DNA of 64,000 bases from Brumimicrobium sp033722555 (lineage in GTDB: Bacteria > Bacteroidota > Bacteroidia > Flavobacteriales_D > Crocinitomicaceae), in assembly GCA_033722555.1 (NCBI GenBank), contig JAWVYS010000001.1:62001-126000 (forward strand). Reading direction: 5' to 3'. Within the stretch, counting starts at the first letter, position 1, and the number at the start of each line of letters is the position of its first letter. Under the pieces are notes generated by a model. It made no database searches, was not told the origin of the DNA, and was given only the letters and a program-made list of their open reading frames with translations. This document shows, piece after piece, positions 26,129 to 33,951 of this stretch. Both the position numbers and the translations under genes were made by a program.

Positions 26129-28061
26129 ATAAGTCTTTAAATCGGATGGTTATGGTTGTCGGCCACTCGGGTAGCGAGGCAACTTCTACAAAGCCCTCCA
26201 TGTGCTCAATGAGCGTTTGTATGAGTTCCATTCCAAAACTGTCCTTGTCTATTTCCTTATTTATTCCTATCCCATTGTCTTGATAAAGAAGGAGATATTC
26301 TCCGGAAACTTCTTCGGACAAAGAAATTCTAATTTTTGGACGAAAATGAGACTCGTTGAATGCATATTTGAACGAGTTAATGATCAATTCATTCAAAGCT
26401 ATTCCGAGGTGTATCAGTGTTTCGATATTTAGTCTGTATTCTTTGGTACTGATTTCGATTTGAATATCAGGGTTGCCGCTTGACTTCTTCAGGGTCGACA
26501 CAAGCTTTTCCAGATACTGTTTTGAATCGATCTCAGAAAATGACTCCTGCCGATATATAATATCGTGAACCACGGACATTGAATTGATACGGTTCACAGC
26601 CTCGTCAAATGACTCTTTGAGTTTTTCATTTTCAACGGAATAGGATTGCAGTCGCAGTAAACTAGATACAATTTGAAAATTATTTTTTACACGGTGATGA
26701 ATTTCCTGCAGCAACAATTTACGCTCATTGCTTTGTTTACTGATGAGCCTGTTTTGCTCTTTAGCTGATCGTAGTCGCTGAATTACGAAAAATAAAAGTA
26801 GGATCAGGACAAGGGCCACCAAGGTGATCGCAAGATAGAGGAACCCCTGTTTTCGCTCCTTTTCACGGGCAAGCTGTTCATTTTGCTCTTTTTCCTTTGA
26901 TTCAATAGCTCTCTGCTTTTCAAATTCGTACTTGACAGTTTCTTTTTGAGAAATTCTTTGAGATTCTTCATTAAGAAGCTTAGATTTCATTTTATTATTA
27001 AGCTCCTGCATTTCAAATGCTTTTTCCCAATTATTTTTCTCTTTATACACCTTCATTAAAAGCTCTGAAGCCCTTATTATTATCAGCACATCAGGCAATT
27101 GCTGCCCTATTTCCAAAGCCTTTCTTCCTTTTTCCTCTGCAAGCGAAACTTTCGAGAGCTCCAGTAGAACTTCACCCTGATTGTATAAAGTATGTGCAAC
27201 ACCAATCGTATAATTGATTTCTTCAGAGATCTTCTGAGACTTTTCAAAGTGTCTCATGGCTTCCTCATAACGATGTTGATGCTTGTAAAGTGAGCCGATA
27301 TTATTCAAAACAGAGGCCATTCCTTTTTTATCTCCGAGAGATTTACGAATGGATAAGGATTTCTCATACATGGCAAGGGCCTTTACCGTATCTCCTACTT
27401 CTTTTCTCAAACCTGCAAGGGAATTTAAAGCCAGAGCTTCTGCTTCTTTCGCTTCTATAGCTGTACTAAACTCTAAAGATTCCTTAACAAGTTTAATTGC
27501 CTGATCAAGGTTTCCCTGATCTCTGTAAATACGGGAAAGATTATTTAAGGTAAGGGCGCAGCCCAGCGTATCATTGGTGCTTCTGTAGATTTCCAAGGCC
27601 CGGTGATAATTCTGCAAGGCCTCAACATTGTTTCCTATCCCGGTGAGAATTACGGCACAGTTGTTCAATGCTTCTGCTTTTCTGTTGGGTTTGTTGAGTC
27701 GGTCAAAGATGTTTTCGGCCTCCTGAAACGATTTAAGTGCTTCAAGATATTGCTGAGATATATAATAATAGTATCCGTATATTATTTTGTGTTCTGCACA
27801 ATGATAAAAGAGCTCGGGAGAATTTTTGATTGCTTTATCCGACGTGTCAAGTTTCTTACATATTGCGGCACCTTTCTTTAGGAAATACAAGGTGCTGTCA
27901 GGATTTTTTCCTTGAAAATCTTCTGCCAGAGAATTATATTTTTTAAGTAAAATGGAATCCGGTACGTTTTCACTTGAAGGAGAGGCATTCGAATAATTAT
28001 TCACTGCACAGACCGAAAAACCGATCATCAGGATAAATATGTAAGCAAAAAATTTTTTCAA
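26127..28061 (-). CDS. TPR-containing sensor histidine kinase, HisKA_2 type
   Basis: 644 residues. Signal peptide (to about 20), then about six TPR units (residues 75-345), a coiled coil, one membrane helix (about 408-430) and a kinase core. The H-box is the HisKA_2 type, QEIHHRVKNNFQ, with His455/His456. The HATPase domain has NELIINSFKYAF and DNGIGI. The architecture mirrors the kinase at the start of the window but with a different H-box class. No response regulator lies beside it, so its partner is encoded elsewhere. The TPRs lie on the periplasmic side if the signal peptide is cut. Confidence 0.92.
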   Translation of the reverse strand: MKKFFAYIFILMIGFSVCAVNNYSNASPSSENVPDSILLKKYNSLAEDFQGKNPDSTLYFLKKGAAICKKLDTSDKAIKNSPELFYHCAEHKIIYGYYYYISQQYLEALKSFQEAENIFDRLNKPNRKAEALNNCAVILTGIGNNVEALQNYHRALEIYRSTNDTLGCALTLNNLSRIYRDQGNLDQAIKLVKESLEFSTAIEAKEAEALALNSLAGLRKEVGDTVKALAMYEKSLSIRKSLGDKKGMASVLNNIGSLYKHQHRYEEAMRHFEKSQKISEEINYTIGVAHTLYNQGEVLLELSKVSLAEEKGRKALEIGQQLPDVLIIIRASELLMKVYKEKNNWEKAFEMQELNNKMKSKLLNEESQRISQKETVKYEFEKQRAIESKEKEQNEQLAREKERKQGFLYLAITLVALVLILLLFFVIQRLRSAKEQNRLISKQSNERKLLLQEIHHRVKNNFQIVSSLLRLQSYSVENEKLKESFDEAVNRINSMSVVHDIIYRQESFSEIDSKQYLEKLVSTLKKSSGNPDIQIEISTKEYRLNIETLIHLGIALNELIINSFKYAFNESHFRPKIRISLSEEVSGEYLLLYQDNGIGINKEIDKDSFGMELIQTLIEHMEGFVEVASLPEWPTTITIRFKDL

Positions 28062-28137
28062 AACGCTGAAAATGATTTAAACCTGAGAGTTATAATAGCC
28101 AAGTTAAGGCAAATTAGCGCATAAAACCAAAAGCGGA

Positions 28138-29760
28138 TTAATTTTTTATCAATCCTTCTATTTTCGTAAGATTCACCTGTACGTCCCAGTTTGGTCTGAC
28201 GGTAGTTGGTTCGGTATACCAGACTACCCTTTCGGGCCAGACTTCTTGAAAAATGTTTCCTGTTGACCAGCGACCATCTTGGTTTTCATCAATTACGTAA
28301 TAAAATTTATATTGCCCGGGTTGAATATGAAGAAATTCTGTTTCAACTTCAGTTTGAGTTCCGCTAATTGCCGCTTTCGATACGATTGTATCCCTTGAAT
28401 CTGTCAAGTAAAGTATTCCGTTGGGGGGGATGGAGTCAAAACGCACGAATATGTTTCCAACCTCGTTTTTTTTCTGGATGCTATAACTCAGCTCAAATGT
28501 ATCTTTTTGAGAATAATTATATCCGTTTAAGGAACCCGGTAAAAACTGGAATTCCGCGCTCTCCGGAGACTTGTCGTGTATGATACGCATCGTTCTCAAT
28601 CCTACCCTTTCTACACTATAAGAAAGAGGCTTAGGAACCGAGTCGTTTTTGCTCCGGTAAACACCGGAAATTAAATTTTCATTAATTTCGAGAATAGGCT
28701 CAGGCAAAGAAATCAAAAGAGTATCTGAATATTGTAAAACACTGTTTTTCAGGTTCGTGTTATAAGAATAGCTGTAAACTGTTTTAAAGAAAAACTTCTT
28801 TGTTATCGTGTCTGCGTTTTCATTTCCCTGAAAAATCACCGTGTAATCACCTGAACTGTTTTTATTCAAAAAATAATAGGTCACCGAATCATTAAATTCT
28901 GACCATTCATAAGCAATAGGTTCAGGTCCGGAAAAATAGAATGCTGCTGTGTCCTCTACGCGCTTATTGAACCCCAAACACCAGTTGGCGGGAGGGATAA
29001 TTTCATTGGATTCTACCTTTATTTTTGCCGATGGAGCAGGAGGCATTATCCGAATTATGGGTACTGTCGATGATCCTGTATCTCCCACAACTGTTGAATT
29101 TAGCGTTCCACGGTTTTCCTGTTGATCCAATGCCCCGTTTTTATTCTTATCATCGAAGGCATAGACGTGAAAAGGACCTTTTTTTAGATAATTGAATGAT
29201 GCTAAACCGGTTTCGTCCGTGAGAGATAAGTAGCGTGGTTCAACGGTGGAGGTATCATGTTTAAGCGGATTTTCATACAATCCGACGGTGACGTTTTCGA
29301 GGGGCTTGTTGGTGAAAGCGTCAACCACCTGAACAAATGTTTGCAAGGAATCAAGAGTGTTTCCTGTAGAAAAAACAAAAACCATTAAAGAATCATTGTT
29401 TTCGGTAATATCCCGCACTGCGCCATTCATATAAACTGCGTAGGTCGTGTTCTTTTCCCATTCACCGGCTGTTTTACTTAGAATCAGTGTCCGGTTTTTA
29501 ATTTTCGCCTCCAGACTGACATCAGCGGGAACCACACGAATGTTTTCTGAGGGTTTATTTAATGTGATAAATTCGTCAAAAGGAATAGTGATCGTTGCAG
29601 GGCTTACATTTTTAGAGCCCATCGGAGGATCAATCTTATCGCTTATCGGCTTAGGTGCAGCGGTGTCGACAGGTCCACCTGTGATCGTACCCACCTGCCC
29701 GCACGAACATACTAACAGGCAAAAAAATCCGAGGAAAATTATATGATTTTTGCCAGCCAT
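28138..29760 (-). CDS. Lipoprotein with N-terminal Ig-like (Big_5) domain
   Basis: 540 residues. Lipobox VCSCG (Cys about 20). Residues 35-135 form a Big_5-type domain: APKPISDKIDPPMGSKNVSP, then PFDEFITL and VYMNGAVRDITENN. An Ig-like module with VGLYENPLKHDTS and a DDKNKNGALDQQEN loop (calcium-loop-like) comes next. The protein type is common in Bacteroidota and its role is unknown. Last gene of the RidA - TPR - GAF operon; its start overlaps the GAF gene by 22 bp. Confidence 0.85.
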   Translation of the reverse strand: MAGKNHIIFLGFFCLLVCSCGQVGTITGGPVDTAAPKPISDKIDPPMGSKNVSPATITIPFDEFITLNKPSENIRVVPADVSLEAKIKNRTLILSKTAGEWEKNTTYAVYMNGAVRDITENNDSLMVFVFSTGNTLDSLQTFVQVVDAFTNKPLENVTVGLYENPLKHDTSTVEPRYLSLTDETGLASFNYLKKGPFHVYAFDDKNKNGALDQQENRGTLNSTVVGDTGSSTVPIIRIMPPAPSAKIKVESNEIIPPANWCLGFNKRVEDTAAFYFSGPEPIAYEWSEFNDSVTYYFLNKNSSGDYTVIFQGNENADTITKKFFFKTVYSYSYNTNLKNSVLQYSDTLLISLPEPILEINENLISGVYRSKNDSVPKPLSYSVERVGLRTMRIIHDKSPESAEFQFLPGSLNGYNYSQKDTFELSYSIQKKNEVGNIFVRFDSIPPNGILYLTDSRDTIVSKAAISGTQTEVETEFLHIQPGQYKFYYVIDENQDGRWSTGNIFQEVWPERVVWYTEPTTVRPNWDVQVNLTKIEGLIKN

Positions 29761-30218
29761 TCACACAGATCTTTGAGGTACTTTTCATCTATAACATCAA
29801 AGTCATCTAATTTATTGCTGTCTACATCCAAAACACCGATCACTGTACTGTTTTTAATAATCGGGACAACAATTTCGGATTTAGATGCAGAACTACAGGC
29901 TATATGTCCCGGGAACTTATCCACATCAGGAACCAAAATAACTGAATTGCGTTCCCAGGCTGTTCCGCAAACTCCCTTACCTTTCTTAATTCTTGTACAT
30001 GCTATAGGTCCTTGAAACGGTCCAAGCACGAGGTCATCATTTTCCACCAGATAAAAACCTATCCAGAAATAGTCAAGCGCCTCTTTAAGGCCGGCAGTTA
30101 TATTTGCAAGGTTTGCAACCCTGTTGGATTCACCTTCGCACAAGGCCTTGAGTTGTGGAAGAAGTGAGGAGTAAACAGCTTCTTTATTTGTTCTGTCAAT
30201 GTGAAGGTCTTCTGCCAT
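29739..30218 (-). CDS. msrC: Free methionine-(R)-sulfoxide reductase (GAF domain)
   Basis: 159 residues forming one GAF domain. The three cysteines of fRMsr are kept: Cys74 (PIACTR), Cys84 (KGVCGTAW) and Cys108 (HIACSS). Their spacing (10 and 24 residues) matches E. coli Cys84/94/118. The enzyme reduces free Met-(R)-sulfoxide in the cytoplasm. It sits between a small TPR protein gene (3 bp upstream) and the Ig-like lipoprotein gene (22 bp overlap). A plain signalling GAF protein is unlikely given the Cys set. Confidence 0.92.
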   Translation of the reverse strand: MAEDLHIDRTNKEAVYSSLLPQLKALCEGESNRVANLANITAGLKEALDYFWIGFYLVENDDLVLGPFQGPIACTRIKKGKGVCGTAWERNSVILVPDVDKFPGHIACSSASKSEIVVPIIKNSTVIGVLDVDSNKLDDFDVIDEKYLKDLCEWLAKII

Positions 30219-30221
30219 CGA

Positions 30222-30806
30222 TCAACGATTTTTGGGAGCTTTTTTACGTCCTTTGTGCATTTGAGCCATACGCATCTGATTTTTGGAAGCCACCATTCCC
30301 ATTTGTTTTTTCATCATATCAAGCTGATCCTTCAGGAGGTTGTTTTTGTCCAGTTTTTTCGCCTCAGAAATAAGTGTTTGAGCCTCTCTTTTTCTTCCGG
30401 TCTGCATACATATCCCCGCGAGTTGCATTTTCGCTACTGCTTGATCCTGTTGTGTACGCAGTCCCAGCTGAAGAGCCTTTCTGATCAGTTGTTCACATTT
30501 AGCAAAACCTAGTTCCTTTTGTAGCCCGAGCATTCCTTTTAGATAGATAACATATGCGTGTTGTCTTCTTGGTAAATACTGTGGTGATTTAATTCTGTTG
30601 AGATATTTCCATGCCTTATCCACTTTTCCTAACCGCATCTGGTAAAGAGCAAGAATGACATTTTCGTTTCGAAAAAAGGAAAGTACGATCAGGGTGGTTA
30701 CAAGAATAAAGGTAATCCCCCAGCCCCATGAGCCTATATAAAACAAGTACACGTTAAAAGATATTGCCGCTAAGGCCAATATAATTCGAATGATCAGTCC
30801 TATCAT
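30222..30806 (-). CDS. Small membrane-anchored TPR-like protein
   Basis: 194 residues. Two hydrophobic segments at the N-terminus (about 4-20 and 27-43), then helical repeats resembling TPR (NVILALYQMRLGKVDKAWKY and later units), and a basic Met/Gln-rich C-terminus (MKKQMGMVASKNQMRMAQ). It probably faces the cytoplasm as a scaffold; function unknown. It lies 3 bp from both neighbours in the RidA operon. Confidence 0.8.
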   Translation of the reverse strand: MIGLIIRIILALAAISFNVYLFYIGSWGWGITFILVTTLIVLSFFRNENVILALYQMRLGKVDKAWKYLNRIKSPQYLPRRQHAYVIYLKGMLGLQKELGFAKCEQLIRKALQLGLRTQQDQAVAKMQLAGICMQTGRKREAQTLISEAKKLDKNNLLKDQLDMMKKQMGMVASKNQMRMAQMHKGRKKAPKNR

Positions 30807-30809
30807 AAA

Positions 30810-31244
30810 TTAATCAATTGTTGCTATACATTTTAGTTCTATCGCAATAGGAGTAGGTAAGGAAGATATTTCAACCGTTGTTCTGCAAGGCTGATTATCC
30901 TTGAAGTATTCGGCGTAAATTTCATTGTATGTATGAAAATCACGTTTCATGTTTACCAAAAAAACCTGGACATCGATGAGGTTGTCCCAGCTTGAACCCG
31001 ATTCATCAAGAATGGCGCGAACATTTTCGAAGACGGATCTGCACTGTGCGGCAAAATCAAATTCCAGAAAGTTTCCGTTTTTGTCCAGTTTAAGTCCGGG
31101 GACGTGTGAATCTGTTTCGTCCGAACCGGCTGTTCTTGGCCCTACACCTGAAAGAAAAAGTAAATTACCTGCTTTTCGTGCGTGAGGATATAAACCAACA
31201 GGTTTAGGGGCTTTGTTGGTGCTGAATTTTCCTTGATCTGACAT
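30810..31244 (-). CDS. RidA/YjgF-family protein
   Basis: 144 residues from the ATG at 31244. RidA proteins deaminate reactive enamine/imine intermediates of PLP enzymes. Visible are PVGLYPHARKAGNLLFLSGV, a QCRSVFENVRAILDESGSSW helix, and PCRTTVEISSLP with the family Arg. The ATG is chosen over an in-frame upstream frame opening at 31295 because the -7 element TATATTTG (31265-31272) would place the transcript start near 31258. It heads the operon leading to fRMsr and the Ig-like lipoprotein. Confidence 0.9.
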   Translation of the reverse strand: MSDQGKFSTNKAPKPVGLYPHARKAGNLLFLSGVGPRTAGSDETDSHVPGLKLDKNGNFLEFDFAAQCRSVFENVRAILDESGSSWDNLIDVQVFLVNMKRDFHTYNEIYAEYFKDNQPCRTTVEISSLPTPIAIELKCIATID

Positions 31245-31264
31245 TTTTCCCAAAAATTGTTGTG

Positions 31265-31272
31265 CAAATATA
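31265..31272 (-). promoter_or_regulatory. -7 element TATATTTG for the RidA operon
   Basis: Exact TAnnTTTG match on the minus strand, 20 bp before the ATG at 31244. It decides the start of the RidA gene. The -33 half is not clear. Confidence 0.65.
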
Positions 31273-31380
31273 CGCAAATGAGCTTGGCTTAACATGCTTT
31301 TTTGAGTAATTCAGAGTAGAACCGATGTAATTTTAATCGGTATTTGAAGGTGAAACGAATCAATAGGGACTGTGCTTAAG

Positions 31381-32739
31381 TTATTTTTTTACATAAACGG
31401 TTTTCTTGTTTACGAATTCCATGATGCCGTCTTTGGATAATTCCCGTCCGTACCCTGAATATTTTGTTCCTCCGAAGGGCAGCCGAGGGTCGGATTTGAC
31501 GAGGTCATTGATAAAAAGGGCTCCATCTTCGACACGATCGGCCAAGCCAAGGGCTTTTTCCGTGTTTTGAGTAAATAGACTTACTCCTAGTCCGAATTTC
31601 GAGTGGTTGGAAAGCTCAAAAGCCTCCTCAATCGTTTTTACCTTGGTAAAGGCGGCTACAGGGCCAAAAGTTTCTTCATCAAATGCAGGCATTCCGGGCT
31701 TGACGTTTTCAAGAACGGTAGCTTCGTACATGCATCCATTCTGTCCTCCGCCCAAGGTTAGTTTGGCTCCTTTTTGAACCGATTCTTCTACCTGCTTTGA
31801 TAGCTGATCGGCGAGGTCTTTTCTCGCCAGAGGACCGAGTTTTGTAGTTTTGTCCAGCGGATCTCCTTGTTTTAGTTTACTGATTCGTTCTGTAAACCCG
31901 GACAAGAATTCGTCGTAAATATCTTCCATGATCAAAAAACGTTTGGCTGCTATGCAGCTCTGACCGGTGTTCATCATTCTGGCGTTGACAGCTGTTTCTA
32001 GTGCTTGTTCGAGATCGGCATCCTTCCAGACAATGAATGCATTGCTACCTCCAAGTTCAAGAACGGATTTCTTTATATTTTTTCCTGCCAACCCGGCGAC
32101 CGAACTTCCCGCTTTTTCACTTCCGGTTAGTGTCACTGCTTTTACTACTGAATTCTCTAAAATTGATTCGATTTTTTCGTGATGCACAATTATATTTTGA
32201 AAAACACCCTCCGGAAACCCTGCTTTCAGAAATACCTCTTCAATTTTTTGAGCGCATCCCAGCACGTTTGAAGCGTGTTTAAGTAATCCTGTGTTTCCTG
32301 CTGTCAGTGTAGGAGCGGCGAAACGAAAAACCTGCCAGAATGGGAAGTTCCATGGCATTATTGCCAAAACAGGTCCGATAGGATCATAGCGCACCATACT
32401 TTTATCTGCGTCTGTTTCTATGCTTTTAGTTTGAAGGAAGTCTTCGGCATTTTCGGCGTAGTATTCACACACCCAGGCACACTTTTCCACTTCCGCACGA
32501 GTCTCGGTTATGGGTTTACCCATTTCTCGGGTGATGCAATCTGCATATTCATCGACGTTCGCTTTAAGCACCTTGCCGGCTTTTGAAAGAAGATTTGTTC
32601 TGTAAGACAGGGGCTTACTTCTCCACTCAGAAAATGCACGGGAAGAATTTTCGAGGATTTTATGTATTTCATCCTTTGAATGTTCTTCATATTGTGCTAT
32701 TTCTTTATCGGTGTATGGATTAATGCTTTTGAATACCAT
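31381..32739 (-). CDS. NAD(P)-dependent aldehyde dehydrogenase, succinate-semialdehyde type
   Basis: 452 residues, the length of the short succinate-semialdehyde dehydrogenase branch (GabD2/YneI-like). Visible are the cofactor site GPVLAIMPWNFPFWQ, the LELGGSNAFIV catalytic-Glu motif, the nucleophile Cys in NTGQSCIAAKRF, and PFGGTKYSGYGRELS near the C-terminus. It oxidises an aldehyde, probably succinate semialdehyde, to the acid. The substrate is inferred from length and motif style. Monocistronic, no clear promoter. Confidence 0.88.
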   Translation of the reverse strand: MVFKSINPYTDKEIAQYEEHSKDEIHKILENSSRAFSEWRSKPLSYRTNLLSKAGKVLKANVDEYADCITREMGKPITETRAEVEKCAWVCEYYAENAEDFLQTKSIETDADKSMVRYDPIGPVLAIMPWNFPFWQVFRFAAPTLTAGNTGLLKHASNVLGCAQKIEEVFLKAGFPEGVFQNIIVHHEKIESILENSVVKAVTLTGSEKAGSSVAGLAGKNIKKSVLELGGSNAFIVWKDADLEQALETAVNARMMNTGQSCIAAKRFLIMEDIYDEFLSGFTERISKLKQGDPLDKTTKLGPLARKDLADQLSKQVEESVQKGAKLTLGGGQNGCMYEATVLENVKPGMPAFDEETFGPVAAFTKVKTIEEAFELSNHSKFGLGVSLFTQNTEKALGLADRVEDGALFINDLVKSDPRLPFGGTKYSGYGRELSKDGIMEFVNKKTVYVKK

Positions 32740-32916
32740 GGCTTTCTTTTTTATTATTTGTAATATAATAAAAACGATCCTAATGAAGGTAAAAATTTAA
32801 CGACTTATAAATTGCCTTCAATTTCATAACACTAAACAGTTTAAGATTGCTATTGTATCAAACAGACTTTTGTCCTGTAACTTTTCATTTTCCAGATCGT
32901 CGTATTATAAAAAAAT

Positions 32917-33468
32917 ATGAAAAAAGTCTTGTTTTATACTTTGATAGTCTCAATGATCATCATTAATGTTTCATGTAATTCAACCGGTAAAATAATAAGC
33001 AATTCGAGACCGGCACTGGTGAATAAACAAGTCTCTGCCTCGGAAGAAATTAAGTACATGCTTTCCACTGATCAGGAAGATCGGAGTGGAGACGGGAGTT
33101 TCCTGACTGGTGTCCGAAGAACAATGAAAATGGTTAATGATGAGGATTTCCGCCAGTTTTTGATAGAGAGGGATTCATTGCGGGTTACCCGGGCATGGCA
33201 ACTTTTACAGAATGATCAGATAAAATCTCTTGAAGATAAATACAATGCGGCTTTTATTTTTACCCATCATTCCTACAACATCAAAATTCCCGCAGATTCA
33301 ATCTCTTATTTTCAGGCATATCTGTTTTTCTCAGAAGTAGCGATTGATACTACAGATGAGAATATCAAAGAGGCCGCGGCGTTTTATGGCCATGAAGCTT
33401 TCAAAAGATATCAATCGGCGAGGTCAGGACTCAAGCCAAAATCTGGTATAAAAGTGAAGAGAAACTGA
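32917..33468 (+). CDS. Lipoprotein of unknown function
   Basis: 183 residues with a lipoprotein signal and lipobox NVSCN (Cys21). The mature part has a TDQEDRSGDGS stretch followed by helical segments around RDSLRVTRAWQLLQND and YNAAFIFTHHS. The DQxDR motif and downstream His-containing helix weakly recall DUF6624-type proteins; that is not firm. The last residues are basic. It stands alone; the hairpin at 33487-33519 lies 20 bp after its stop. Confidence 0.75.
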   Translation: MKKVLFYTLIVSMIIINVSCNSTGKIISNSRPALVNKQVSASEEIKYMLSTDQEDRSGDGSFLTGVRRTMKMVNDEDFRQFLIERDSLRVTRAWQLLQNDQIKSLEDKYNAAFIFTHHSYNIKIPADSISYFQAYLFFSEVAIDTTDENIKEAAAFYGHEAFKRYQSARSGLKPKSGIKVKRN

Positions 33469-33486
33469 TATTCTATTATTTCCAAA

Positions 33487-33519
33487 TCAAAAAACCCGCA
33501 ATCGTTTAAGATTACCGGG
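33487..33519 (-). terminator. Rho-independent terminator pointing leftwards
   Basis: Minus strand CCCGGTAATC / GATTGCGGG with one bulge and one wobble, then TTTTTTGATTT. The T-run is strong only on the minus strand, so it fits the end of a minus-strand transcript coming from about 33670, although the hairpin could also end the plus-strand lipoprotein gene weakly. Confidence 0.65.
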
Positions 33520-33670
33520 ATTTCTTCACCGTGGGCTTACCGACGATTCGTCCTGACGCCCCACTGCGTTCGGGTCAGGATTATTTCGAATACGTTACGA
33601 TAAATCGTGACTATCTCAATAACTGCGCTACTGTCGGCACAGGCTTCTCGCCCAATATATGCTTAGAAAA
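33520..33670. repeat. Structured intergenic element, REP-like or small RNA
   Basis: About 150 bp without a gene, more GC-rich than its flanks. It holds three inverted repeats: GACGA-T-TCGTC (33542-33552), TCCTGA/TCAGGA extended by CCC/GGG around the sequence CACTGCGTTC (33551-33580), and GTTACGAT/ATCGTGAC with a 2-nt loop (33594-33611). It is bounded on both sides by minus-strand terminators (33487-33519 and 33672-33706). It could be a palindromic interspersed repeat or a short RNA gene; a TATATTGG sequence at 33652-33659 (minus) is one base off a -7 element. No copy elsewhere in the window was noticed. Confidence 0.55.
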
Positions 33671-33671
33671 T

Positions 33672-33706
33672 ATAAAAACCCGATAATCAAGATAGATCAT
33701 CGGGTT
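33672..33706 (-). terminator. Terminator of the tRNA(CAT) gene
   Basis: Minus strand AACCCGATGATC / GATTATCGGGTT (12 bp, one wobble) with loop TATCTT, followed by TTTATATTTTC. It lies 11 bp past the tRNA 3' end. Confidence 0.85.
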
Positions 33707-33716
33707 CTAATCACTG

Positions 33717-33790
33717 TGGGCCCACCTGGGCTCGAACCAGGGACTTTCTGATTATGAGTCAGATACTCTAACCAGCTGAGTTATAGGCCC
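33717..33790 (-). tRNA. tRNA with anticodon CAT (probably tRNA-Ile2, else tRNA-Met)
   Basis: 74 nt cloverleaf: acceptor GGGCCTA/TGGGCCC, D-arm CTCAGCTGGTTAGAG, anticodon arm TCTGA-CTCATAA-TCAGA and T-arm CCTGG-TTCGAGC-CCAGG. CCA is not encoded. A CAT anticodon can be elongator Met, initiator Met or Ile2 (lysidine-modified). It lacks the initiator 1-72 mismatch. The pairs C4-G69 and C5-G68 with A37/A38 are TilS recognition features in E. coli tRNA-Ile2, so Ile2 is favoured. Promoter element at 33831-33838. Confidence 0.92.
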
Positions 33791-33830
33791 TAAAAATTGA
33801 ATAATACAGTACGTTCAATTTTCGTGGGGG

Positions 33831-33838
33831 CAAATGTA
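33831..33838 (-). promoter_or_regulatory. -7 element TACATTTG for the tRNA(CAT) gene
   Basis: Exact TAnnTTTG match on the minus strand, about 40 bp before the tRNA 5' end. A TTG lies 20 nt further upstream (33859-33861 region), close to the usual 19-nt spacing. Confidence 0.65.
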
Positions 33839-33902
33839 ATATTATAGTACAAATTATGCAATAAGTTTGGTTATTTTCTTCCCGGAGTATGGGTTATATA
33901 GA

Positions 33903-33931
33903 AAAAGGGCGCTATGAATTAGCGCCCTTTT
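33903..33931. terminator. Terminator of the accBC operon
   Basis: AAAAGGGCGCT/AGCGCCCTTTT, 11-bp perfect stem with a 7-nt loop and T-runs on both strands. It lies 20 bp after the accC stop at 33952. Confidence 0.9.
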
Positions 33932-33951
33932 ATTTTCTTTTTTTTAGAAAG

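Noticed and set aside
33520..33670. The structured element as a second tRNA or tmRNA
   Set aside because: No T-arm TTCGA with matching stem, no acceptor pairing and no tmRNA tag frame were found.
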